This document shows positions 32,001-43,700 of a stretch of DNA of 64,000 bases, piece by piece. This stretch comes from Amphiura filiformis (lineage: Eukaryota > Echinodermata > Ophiuroidea > Amphilepidida > Amphiuridae), in the NCBI RefSeq assembly GCF_039555335.1, contig NC_092646.1, forward strand, positions 29,193,780 through 29,257,779, in the 5' to 3' direction. Positions within the stretch are counted from its first letter, which is position 1. Every line of letters begins with the position of its first letter. The translations under genes and the position numbers were made by a program. The notes under the pieces were generated by a model, which was not told the origin of the DNA, made no database searches, and saw only the letters and a list, made by a program, of their open reading frames with translations.

Positions 32001-34313
32001 TTCACGTACCAGAGGTAAAGTTTGACATATCGCACGAATCTGGGATATTTGGTTAAAAGGATAGAGGGTTAAGTGCACAAAGTACAAAAAGTAACTATAT
32101 CTCATTAACAATGATCCTATAGATATGCGACCACTGACTTTTTTGTTCCTTATGACCAGAGGAAAAGTTTGACATATCGCACAACTCTGTGGTATATTTG
32201 GTTAACAAGATAGAGGGTTAAATGCACAAAGTAGAAAAAAAGTGACTATATCTCATTAACCAATAATCCTACAGATATGCGACCACTGACTTTTTTGTTC
32301 CTTATGACCAGAGGAAAAGTATGACATATCGCACGACTCTGTGGTATATTTGGTTAAAAAGATAGAGGGCTAAATGCACAAAGTAGAAAAAAAGTGACTA
32401 TATCTCATAAACCAATGATCCTACAGAAATGCGACCACTGACTTTTTTGTTCCTTATGACCAGAGGAAAAGTTTGACATATCGCACGACTCTGTGGTATA
32501 TTTGGTTAAAAAGATAGAGGTTAAATGCACAAAGTAGAAAAAGTGACTATATCTCGTTAACCAATGATCCTACAGATATGCGACCACTGACTTTTTTGTT
32601 CCTTATGACCAGAGGAAAAGTATGACATATCGCACGACTCTGTGGTATATTTGGTTAAAAAGATAGAGGGCTAAATGCACAAAGTAGAAAAAAGTGACTA
32701 TATCTCATAAACCAATGATCCTACAGATATGCGACCACTGACTTTTTTGTTCCTTATGACCAGAGGAAAAGTTTGACATATCGCACGACTCTGTGGTATA
32801 TTTGGTTAAAAAGATAGAGGGTTAAATGCACAAAGTAGAAAAAGTGACTATATCTCGTTAACCAATGATCCTACAGATATGCGACCACTGACTTTTTTGT
32901 TCCTTATGACCAGAGGAAAAGTATGACATATCGCACGACTCTGTGGTATATTTGGTTAAAAAGATAGAGGGCTAAATGCACAAAGTAGAAAAAGTGACTA
33001 TATCTCATAAACCAATGATCCTACAGAAATGCGACCACTGACTTTTTTGTTCCTTATGACCAGAGGAAAAGTTTGACATATCGCACGACTCTGTGGTATA
33101 TTTGGTTAAAAAGATAGAGGGTTAAATGCACAAAGTAGAAAAAGTGACTATATCTCGTTAACCAATGATCCTACAGATATGCGACCACTGACTTTTTTGT
33201 TCCTTATGACCAGAGGAAAAGTATGACATATCGCACGACTCTGTGGTATATTTGGTTAAAAAGATAGAGGGCTAAATGCACAAAGTAGAAAAAAGTGACT
33301 ATATCTCATAAACCAATAATCCTACAGAAATGCGACCACTGACTTTTTTGTTCCTTATGACCAGAGGAAAAGTTTGACATATCGCACGACTCTGTGGTAT
33401 ATTTGGTTAAAAAGATAGAGGGTTAAATGCACAAAGTAGAAAAAGTGACTATATCTCGTTAACCAATGATCCTACAGATATGCGACCACTGACTTTTTTG
33501 TTCCTTATGACCAGAGGAAAAGTATGACATATCGCACGACTCTGTGGTATATTTGGTTAACAAGATAGAGGGTTAAATGCACAAAGTAGAAAAAGTGACT
33601 ATATCTCATCAACCAATGATCCTACAGAGATGTGACCACTGACTTTTTTGTTCTTTATGACCAGAGGAAAAGTTTGACATATCGCACGACTCTGTGGGAT
33701 ATTTGGTTAAAAAGATAGAGGGTTAAGTACACAAAGTACAAAAAAGGATGCAGCCAAAGATAGGAGCTTGTAGTCACCTGCTCCGCAGCCGACTGATGAT
33801 TCCGCTTTGCCCCGTGTTCCACTTTGCCCCGATCTCCCTAAATATTCGTCTCAGGCTGAACTATTTAGCTACCGTTCAAAAAATTCGACATTTTTGTAAG
33901 ACGGGGGGTGCAGGCCCTTTAAATATCCTAAAATCCTTCACAGATACCTTATTTCAGATTAACTTCTTTAAAACAATAAAAACTTTACACATTCAAAGCT
34001 TTATATTCTTTTCAAAGTCCAGAATCAAGTCAAACATTTTATAATAACTCTTCAAGGCAAACATTTTACTACAACCCCGTATAAAGAATTTATGACCGTC
34101 CCTGTCATTTTTTTTTTTTTTTCTAATGCATAATTCATTAGCCGAAATGCAGACTCATTGAGCATTTTGTACTGTAAGAACTTCGTGGCAACATGGAAAA
34201 CGTAGCCCAAATGTACTTGACAGAATGATTTGTCATGGCAATCCGGCCATTATTTCGCCCAATAGTCGTGTTTCATGTTCCAATTCGAATACATACTGCT
34301 TTCGGCAGAAAAA
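29096..34313 (+). repeat. 5-kb duplicated block, copy 2 (intergenic)
   Basis: Direct copy of 18100-23166 with small indels. It lacks the right hairpin arm (junction near 30797) and has a longer minisatellite. It lies between gene A and gene B. Confidence 0.92.
31833..33857. mobile_element. TIR-bounded 150-bp minisatellite, copy 2
   Basis: Same ends as 21165-22720 but about 11-12 units. Two unit types alternate over much of it (TCGTTAACC...CAGATATGCG and TCATAAACC...CAGAAATGCG), giving a ~300-bp higher-order repeat. Confidence 0.8.
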
Positions 34314-34575
34314 TGGTTTCATATTGCTCCGCTTGCAGAAACATTTTAAAAAGAATACTTTGCCATATATCTCTGGTGGTTTGTTACCATAGTAACATGA
34401 CAATGAAGATCGAATTCCATTGAGCCCTGTTGACTTTGACCTATTTTGCGGTGTTATAACTATAGGCCTACATATGTAACAAAACATCCAAAACAATGCA
34501 ACGTTTCTCATTTTGATTTATTTGATTTATTGTTGCCCAAGGAACAATTTGAGACCAGTCGGAAGTTCATTCAGT

Positions 34576-34650
34576 CAAGTTAGCACAATCGTTAAGGCGT
34601 TCGACTATGGTGCGAGAGGTTGCGGGTTCGAACCCTGGCGGTTCCTATAG
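34576..34650 (+). repeat. tRNA-like SINE head
   Basis: It has a box-A-like TTAGCACAATCGTTAAGGC and a perfect box B core GGTTCGAACCC at tRNA spacing. The acceptor and anticodon stems do not pair well, so this is more likely a tRNA-derived SINE than a functional tRNA. The SINE body may run to about 34800. Confidence 0.5.
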
Positions 34651-35976
34651 TATGCTCTCGTGAAAAGTTGAGTTTTGAAATTCCCCTGGACAAGGAACTT
34701 ACTGCTAATTGTCTCGTTGTGACCCGTACAAAACTCGGGGAGCTGATCCTGGTTGCGATGGTTATTTGTGGAATGTCTAGGGTGTGCGCTCTTGTAGTCC
34801 CTGATTTGTTGTTAAATAGTTTATGGAATAATACACGCATTATTGGGCTTTGGAATGAAATATAAATTTTCATGTTTTACATAATTTGCTAGGCTCGAAA
34901 TTAAAAGGAGACAATATGATCAGTGAAACTATCATTTAAAATGGCATCTATTCTCCCGCATTTGGTACAATTGTGTAGGCCCTACTTTCTGATACAAGCA
35001 TCAAAATTTGCATACATGTTGTACATGGTCCAAAGTTTATTTTAAGATGTGAAGGCATTTTGGATTTGACCCCTAGTGACCGCCAGAGGTCACAAAAGGT
35101 TATACAGGAGTAAAAATTAAACATTTCTCAAATCTTGAGACGATATCAGAAGGACATCTAGATATCAGAAGGACATTCTTCGTATTTAGAGTGCAATTCG
35201 ATATATCTGATGTGCTCTCAATGCCCCCCCCCCAAAAAAAAACAACAACAAATACTGTGCAAACGTTGCTATCCGAGCCCTTAAGACGAAATTATTTACA
35301 AGTAAGGAAGGAAAAGTATGTTTTCTTCAGTGAGTGACGGATCTGAGTGTGGCGATATTTTATGTTTACAAATTTCTTTGCATCCATGCATGCACACCTT
35401 AAATTTACCCCATAATTTATAAGCCACAGGTGATACATTGTCATGACCATAACAAAATCAAAATCATATTTGTGTCATGTATCATGTTCAAGGACACTAA
35501 ATATGATTCAGGGGACAAATTCACGAAGATATTGTGAAAACAGAAAGATCCTTTTTGGGGAAAAATCATGAGAGGATATGGGTAGTGGCTCCGGGATAAT
35601 TTTCGTGTGGGCCAAAGTACCCTAAGGCCCCAATAATCTAAAGTAAAATTCATAATTCATTCATGTAAAAATGTATGCATTTCAAAAGCTTTCTCGCTTC
35701 GCGCGGAACGCAGCAGCCCCCCTAATATTCAATGACAGACAGTGAAAAAAATTCTGGACAGAAACTGTTCAAAATTTTGCCAAAAATTTGCAATTTTCAA
35801 CCTAAAATTGCCAGAAAAATCTTAAATTTGTTCAAAATGCGCGCAAAGCCCTCAAAAATTTTCATTTGGTGTAAACTTCTATTAAAAAAGTGGGGTCCTC
35901 ATATGGGTGTAAGCTGATGAAAAAAGGGGGTCATTAGAGTTTACCTCAAAGAAGGGGTCTATTGACAGGCACATAA
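34651..35976. other. Intergenic sequence with dispersed-repeat fragments
   Basis: No credible gene. The segment 35130-35285 (ATCAGAAGGACAT, CTGATGTGCTCT, GCAAACGTTGCTATCCGA) recurs in diverged form at 37670-37785. Confidence 0.4.
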
Positions 35977-36364
35977 GGGGCTGTGCAATAATTATGAGCC
36001 CCCGGGGGTACAATTTTCAAACGGCTCGCCAAAATCGCTTCCCCCCCTCGGCCCGCCAAAATCGCTTGCCCCCCCCTTTGCACATGTCAAATTTTTGGGA
36101 TCCCAATTTCCAAACCCTAAATGGGCTATATACATGTTGCGAGCGTAGCGAGCAGGAAAAATTTGCATATTTTAACGTTTCCGTACGGTTTTCCTAAGCC
36201 TTTTGTAGAGCGTTTTATTTAAAAGGCGCCCCAAGAATGTGTGCCAAAAATCACTTGCCCCCCTCTCGGCTTGCCAAAATTGCTTGCCCCCCCTTTCGGC
36301 TCGCCAAAAATTTCTTACCCCCAATTTTACCCTCCCCCAGGGCTCATAATTATTGCACAGCCCC
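35977..36364. mobile_element. 388-bp MITE, TAA flanks (Harbinger-like)
   Basis: GGGGCTGTGCAATAATTATG ends are exact inverted repeats, flanked by TAA on both sides. The interior has GCGAGCAGGAAA and TTGCATATTTTAACG. A 3-bp TAA/TTA duplication is typical of PIF/Harbinger. Confidence 0.75.
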
Positions 36365-36379
36365 TAACGTATTTATGTA

Positions 36380-37244
36380 CAGCCTGTCTCAAAAAAAATT
36401 GTGCAAGTAAAAAGCGCCCTCTTTGATGATTAGAAAATATCGTTGTGACATGATGCTTACATCAACGTCAATGGCACAGTCTTACCTCTCAAATACCGTT
36501 TGTTCTGTTCAATTTGCTCTTTTTAATCTCGAGATATGTTTAGTTAAGAACGAAAGGGTGAAATCACAATTGTGCCACTTTTACTAGGGAATATGGCTGT
36601 ACATGTAAATCAATGATAGCTGATGTTGATGCGTCTAATGCACTCCCCCCTTCGGGGCTCGTGCATTAGACGCATCAACACCAGCGCGTGTGCATTATTT
36701 TGTCTAATTTCATTAATTTGTCAAATTTCATGAACTTGTCAAAGTTCATTAACCCGTAAGTGTGTAATATTTGTCTTTTAATATGTCTTGAATGACAAAA
36801 AGAACAGTACTTCCATGGTAAAATCATTGACATGCACATGTATTTAATTTAACAGCAGAATGTGAAATATTTATTTATCGTTTAATTTGTCGTTAGAGGA
36901 AAAAGAGAATCATTATACCTTTATCATGATAAAACATTAAAAACAATTTTTGTTGTGTAATTGATGCATTCTTTTGATTTCTCTTGATAAACTTGATGCT
37001 ATCATTGATTTACATGACTTTGTACAGCCCCCTTCCCTAGTAAAAGTGGCACAATTGTGATTTTACCCTTTCGCTGTTAAGTAAGCATATCTCGAGATTA
37101 AAACAAGCACATTGAACAGACTAAACGGCATTTGAGAGCTAAGACTATGCCCTTGACGTCGATGTAAGCATTATGTCACAAAGGTATTTTCTAATTGCCA
37201 CAGAGGGCGCTTTTCACTTGCACAATTTTTTTTGAGACAGGCTG
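36380..37244. mobile_element. 865-bp fold-back element with ~260-bp TIRs, TA flanks
   Basis: The left arm starts CAGCCTGTCTCAAAAAAAAT and is matched by the right arm for about 260 bp (both include AATCTCGAGATATG and GTGCCACTTTTACTAGGGAA). TA lies on each side. The interior carries a second perfect hairpin at about 36627-36684 (GATGCGTCTAATGCAC stem). No coding capacity. Confidence 0.8.
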
Positions 37245-38096
37245 TATAGTGCTGTCAATATCGCTTTCACAACCAGTCTTCGTGAAGCCACCTCCGACGT
37301 AGTATTGTAGGCCTACTATTAAAACGTCACATTGGCAATACCTGTGGTTTTTAACCAGGGAAGTGCAGTTTAACGAAATGAAGCACACTTCGGGCATAGA
37401 CCCTTTAAAGGACTCGAATAGCAACGTTAGTACAGTATTTTTGTGGGACCTGAGAGCACACACTAAATTGCATTCTGAATAGGCTTACGACAAATTATGT
37501 ACGAGGAAATTTCTTTCTGCACTGCTATCAAATAATAAGGCTACATATCATTGGATTTAAAAAGTTTACTTCGAGGACTGTTTAATGTCAAAAATATCAA
37601 TTATTATATCAATTTGCCATAAAATTTGTATCATATCGCGAATTTCAAAAAATCAATTTGAAAAAAAATTATTTGATATCTGAAGGACATTCCTCATAAT
37701 GCAAGTTGATGTGTCTGATGTGCTCTTATGTCCCACAAAAACTTGGACTGTGCAAACGTTGCTATCCGATCCCTTAAGAGTTTGGGAATAATGTTAGGTC
37801 CATAAAGTTTCTATATAACGCTACAACGTCAAGAACGATTATTGTACAATGTCAAAAACGATTATTGTGGTTTAACTTCCAATGTTCTGGTCATGTTCAA
37901 GTCGCAAAATGGTGTTATTTTAACACCTGCAGTGCGCGGGGTGTCCCCAGGAAGGAGGATTCGAGTCGCAAAAATGGGCATTGCGTCCAGGTTTTAAATT
38001 ATACTTCGGAATATAACGTATAATTTATTATTTATTCATTTATACTTGATAGACTTTCCACTTTTATGTATTTTTTTAATCAAAAGGATACTAGGC

Positions 38097-38475
38097 CTAT
38101 CTGTGCAATAATTATGTGTACCCCTCTGACCGTGCCAAAAGGCTTTACCCCCCCACCCCTTTTGAAGTGCCAAAAAATGCCCCCCTTTTGACGTGCCAAA
38201 AAATCTTGCCCCCCCCTTTTACACACCAAGATTTCTGGGAACCCGAATTTAAAACCTTAATTGTCTTATCATAAATGCGTGCGCAGCGAGCAGGAAATTT
38301 TGCATATTTGAACGTGTTCCTAATGATTTCCTACACCTTTTTAGGGCGTAATATAGAAGCGGTGCCCAAAATATCTGTGCCAAAACCACCCCCTTTCGAC
38401 CTTGCCCCTATTTCTTCCCCCGCCCCCTCCTATAATTCACCACCCCGGGAGTACACATAATTATTGCACCACCCC
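38097..38475. mobile_element. Related Harbinger-like MITE, second copy
   Basis: GTGCAATAATTATGTGTAC is repeated inverted at the right end. The interior shares GCAGCGAGCAGGAAAT and TTGCATATTTGAACG with 35977-36364. The left end is diverged. Confidence 0.65.
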
Positions 38476-39819
38476 TTAGGCTTATGCCGCATATAAAACG
38501 TTTGGAGGTCGATCGATAGATTATTAGATTGATCGATGGTTAATTGATTGATGATTTATTAATTAGTTTATTAAATGAGTAATTAATGTTCGGCTGTTTG
38601 ATTGATTGATTGATAACATAATAGAAGAAATTATAGCCACAACTTTTAAACCCTTAAAAAAAGTCAATTAATTAAATAACGCATGTTCAAACCCCGTTGA
38701 CAGAATGAGAGAAACAAAAGCATTTTGGCAAAAAATGTTTCTTTTTCTTATTGAAATAATTAACTTGTTTATAATTTTTTGTAATATTAATGAAATAAAA
38801 AGCATTGGATTTTGCACGAGAAAGCACATTTTGTGGCCTATTTTTAATCATGTTGATAATAATTCTACTATAGCTACTCTCTCCATTGATATAATAATAT
38901 ATACCGGTATACTTTGAAGTTCACAGGTCAAATTGTAATTCGAGTCCTGCTGCTTAACAATAGGACGACCAAAACCTGTTGTTTCTAATGGAATTCATAC
39001 TTTTAATACCTTTTTGTACATGCCTCATATTATATCTGACTTTTAAACCTGGGTCAAATTTTATGTCATCATACAGAGATGGCCAATTTATGATATCCCA
39101 TGATACAATTCGGTATCGCCATCATGCGCGTATTTTGGGGTGGCTTTGAGTAAAAGCAAAGGGCGGCAAAAAAGAAGTGGCGACAAGATGACTTATTAAA
39201 AAAGGGTGGGACAGAAGGGGCGGCAAGAAGAATTATTAATGAGAAAAGGGCGGAAACTTATGGAAAACTAACGCACCTTTTTTGATTGCCAACAGGGCCA
39301 CAGCTCGAGGCGGCGGGTGTAATGGGGGGTAACACATTTAATTCTTTCAAATGAATTTTTTTTAATTAAAAAAAATCATAGCAGAAAAAAACCAGGCCTT
39401 TTTTTGTAAACACCCTTAAACGAATTTTATCCCTGCCAGTAAATTTAGCCCTTTAAATAGGTATTTAATATAGAATTTACCCCCTGATGAGTTTTTGGCT
39501 TGTAAATGCAACAAAATAGGCCTACCCTTTTTGGACTCATAATTTACCAAAAATTTGTAAAGGTACCCTAAACAAGTTGTTCAGTTTCAGGTTATTCTTG
39601 AAAATCAGTGTTTTGGACCCTAAATGCGTTACGCGCATAACTTGCCAAAATTATAGACATTTACAGGGTTCATTAACCATTAGGGAAATCAGTGTGAGGG
39701 ATGATGGGAAAATGGGAAAGATCCTTGCAACATATGCGGTCCGTCGGGGTGTGTGCACGTGCCCCCACGTGCACAATATTGTTCTCCAGTTCGTCTGGTG
39801 AGCTTTTTTGACTATTAAA

Positions 39820-40130
39820 AGCGAGTATAGTATTTATGAGTCCCCGGGCGCCAAAACATGCCGCAACATCCCCCTCTCGACATGCAAAAACCGCGTGTCC
39901 CGCCTTGTTGGCCGGCTCAAAATCTTTGCCCCCATCCCCCTTTACACAAGCCAAAGTTTTCCAAAAATTTTGGATCCCAATTTGTAAACCTGAAATAGAT
40001 ATTGCATATTTAAGCGTTTCTATACTGCCACAAATCGCTTTCATCTAATTGATTGCCCCGCCCCTTTCGGCTGGCTAAAAATTCTTGCCACTACCCTCCT
40101 CCAGGATTCATAATTATTACATAGTCCCTA
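39820..40130. mobile_element. Related MITE upstream of gene B
   Basis: Degenerate ends (GTATTTATGAGTCCCC; complement of the right end ATGTAATAATTATGAATCC) and a TTGCATATTTAAGCGTTTC interior mark it as the same family. It ends about 230 bp before the gene B ATG, so it may lie in or next to the promoter. Confidence 0.55.
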
Positions 40131-40357
40131 TTGTAATTGCCCATGCATGCTCTGGAACCATGCCAGGCTAAAACAAATTCACAAATGCATTGTGGGTATG
40201 GTTGAAGCCACCCCTTCTCGTTGCTATATACAATATTCCAATCAGCTGTTATCATATCGACATTCGTACTCTTACTCTTAAGAAGTGAGCCATGCCTTCC
40301 TAGCATCCATATCTCAGCTAGTATTTCCTATTTTTCATTTTTATTACAAGCACAGCA

Positions 40358-40744
40358 ATGCAGTATGATGATATTCTTAAGGATTTGGGTGATTTTGGAC
40401 GATATCAGAAGTTTGTATACATGTGCATATGCCTCCTAGCAATACCGTGCTCATGGCATACACTTGGTAACACATATCTAAGTGCTTCACCGAAACATTA
40501 TTGTCGAATTACAGATGATCAAGTTTATCAAGAGATATCGGAAGTCAAAACTTGTTCTATTCCTAGACTTTCCGGTGGAGAATGGGATTCGTGTAAACGA
40601 TATAGCAACTTATCTGTGGCTTATAATGTGTGCTCATCGGAACTGGGGTTGAGAGATGTGAATATCGCCGATAAGGAGGTGACGGGTTGCGACAATGGCT
40701 GGGTTTATGATACCAAATATTATGGTTCAACTGCAGTGTCACAG
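40358..40744 (+). CDS. Gene B exon 1: N-terminus, TM1 and extracellular loop
   Basis: 129 codons, phase 0 donor GTAAGT at 40745. It starts MQYDDILKDLGDFGRYQKFV (G at -3), continues through TM1 and a large extracellular loop with five cysteines, an NLS glycosylation sequon and GWVYDTKYYGSTAV. The loop is 12 residues longer than in gene A. The upstream 230 bp has CCAAT (40236 region) and AT-rich sequence but no clear TATA box. Confidence 0.92.
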
Positions 40745-43700
40745 GTAAGTTCAAATTATTTGTCTGTGTGGTTGTTTGCACTTTTGTTTGTTTGTTTGTT
40801 TGTTTGTTTGTGATTCGCTAACTTGATCAGAAAATCGAAAACAAAGAGCATTAAAAAAACAGATTTTTGAATTTTTTAGGCCAGAGGTGTGTTAACACAG
40901 GCCTACTCGGTAAATGATAAGACCAAAGTAGGCGACTCTTTGATAAGACCGAACACGACCTAGTGAAGGTAAAAAAGGGTCACACTTTAGTCATTATTAA
41001 TGTTATCAGAATCGTCCTTCCTGTACTTTGCATTGTACAGTAAAAAAGTCCAATATAATCAACACTTGGACTCAACACTTGGACTATCACAGAGCTTCAC
41101 AGTGTTGGATAGGCGCACTTTTTCCCACATTTTTTATAACATTTTTTGATCAAAATTCATTTTTTACCCAAAATATCACATTTTGACCAAAATCACATTT
41201 TTGACCAAGCATTACATTTTTGACCAAAAAATCACGTTTTGACCAAAACAAGATTCTGAAAACATAGTAATGATAGAATTGAATGATTATTCAACCAATA
41301 CAAACTTTATTGGTCTCGCTATTTTACAACTCAAAGCTCGGCCAACACCTGACCAATAAATGTGTGTATTGGGTTCGAACCATGCTGGAGGAGTCTGTCC
41401 GTATATGGACACTGATAGACCTACATTAAAACAAATAGAGCTTCATATTTACCAACATTGCTGATTTTTTCTTTTGCCAATTCTTTTCATATGAAAAACA
41501 AAACAAAACCACAAATTGATAATTTTATTGACGTTATAATATCCTTCACTTTTTTAAAAGCCCGTGGGCCACTGCGCAGAAGAACCTACCCTAGCATGCA
41601 CAAAAATGTTTTTATAAGACCGCCTACAACCGCCGCTCATTAGGGATATCCAACTATATTACCCCGCAGGGCTACAAAGAACCACTAACCGCGAAATTTG
41701 GACAGCCAACAAGTTTTGCCCCGCAGGGCTAACAAAGAAACACTAAGCTCAAAATTTGGATCATGAGCCAACAAGCTTTGCCCCGCAGGGATCAAAGAAC
41801 CACAAACCGCGTAATTTGGATAACCAACTAGTTTACCCCGCAGGGCTACAAAGAACCACATTAAAACACATCAAAACACATAATGTCTATACGTTTCACT
41901 CGACGAAATGCTTTTCATAAAATCCTGCCAACTAAGAAAACCAACAAGTAAAGATGACTTAGTATACATCTTAAGAAACTATCATCTTGTGCAAAAAGTT
42001 TTAAAAAGGGTGAAGCCACACAGGAAAGATTTTTTTAAACTTTATCCTTTGAAACGGTTTTTATTTTGGTAGATATTATTGTATTGGTATTTTATATTAT
42101 AAAGAATTATAGGCATAAATACCTGGATCGAAATTCCACATTACGCTGAGTCAATGTACGTTCCATTCACACCTGTACGATTAGTGTCTTCGAAAAGAGC
42201 GGTATTGTATTCAATCTATATGGTTGCTCACATTGCAGACATGACAGGTGATGAGTGCAGCCTACATGAAAAGGTTTGACTACAAAAACGATTCTCTTAT
42301 AAATGCATCTACGCACAGTTTCCACCTCGATATTCACCCGAGCACACAGAATTTCCAAGCACAGCGAGTCTAGGCTCTACGCAGACTGTGTTTTACTACA
42401 CGGTTGAGTGCATAGCATCATAAGAACTGTGTGAGATCTAGTGGAAAAAGAAATATGTGATTGGTTTTTGTCAAGTGTTCCCTTTATCCAATCAGAATTT
42501 TTTTTTTATATAAACGAAAGCTAACACTTCCCCCTAAAAACACTTTTTCTCATTAAGTCAACTTAACTGATAACGCAATTCAATGTTATAGCAAAGCGAA
42601 TGTGGTAAATCTGTTGAAAACGACCTATCCCAGCACAATTTTTGACCAAATTGTAGGTTTTAAAAGTCAAAACCTCAAGTGTTCCTTACAATATTTTTCA
42701 AATTTTATGTTATTGAAAGAGCACACTTATATTGTCCAAATACTAGCCTCATTAGACCTAGAATGAGCAATGTCAATTCTCTTTAGATTGCAAATCTTGT
42801 GCAAAAAGTTACTATTTTCGCCTGTTTTGTCATACGGTTGTAAATTCAATGAACTATGACTTTGCTAAAGAGCGCTTATAAATTGATATGTACTTATAGT
42901 GCATGGCAATACATTCACATATTGTGTTCACCCCATCGCTATGGTAATTAATCATGTCACATCACCTACTTCTATGGCGAATAGTATTAGTACGAAGAAC
43001 TAAAATGAGGTATTACGTATATGCAATCAAATACTACATTTAGTAGTCAACACTGCACAATTAATGTGATATGACCGATTTGGCCAACCATACTACACCA
43101 GAAAAGTTCATCAGAAGTGTGTTTAACCTCTTCTCGAAGAGTCAAAACACCTCGCAGTCCCAAAAGTACACGGTGTGTGATATATCTGGTGTAATTTACA
43201 GTTTTCTTAATCGTTATGGGCAAAAAAATGTATTGTCATGCATTTGCTATAGATTTATGATTTATACATATCAAACATACAAACATATTTTGAGAATAAC
43301 ATAATGCAGAACTTTTGTGATATGACGTGGCGAAGCTCATATTTTCGTGTTTTTGATTTTTGTTAAGAAATCTACTTTTAACTGAGAAATAACAGTTTAT
43401 TCAATAAATTATGTATTTTCTTGTTTAGTCTTACAAGATAATAGATGTGAACACTTTTCACTTTTTGTTTTCTGTGCTGAAACCCCTAGGGGCTCCCACT
43501 AAAAATGGGTGACGGGGATGTCGGGCCTCATTGACCCCCATTTTTCAACTCACTCTCACCCAATGACTCCCTTTTTGTTTTACCGAACTGCCTCTCCCCC
43601 CAAATGACCCCCTTTTTTGTTTTCTTGCAAAAGACCCTTTTTTCAAGAATTTGGAAAAAATTTCTTGTAATCTCTCACCGTTTTTTCATCTGTTCATTAT

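Noticed and set aside
34571-34645. tRNA gene
   Set aside because: Promoter boxes fit, but acceptor and anticodon stems do not pair properly; a SINE head is more likely.
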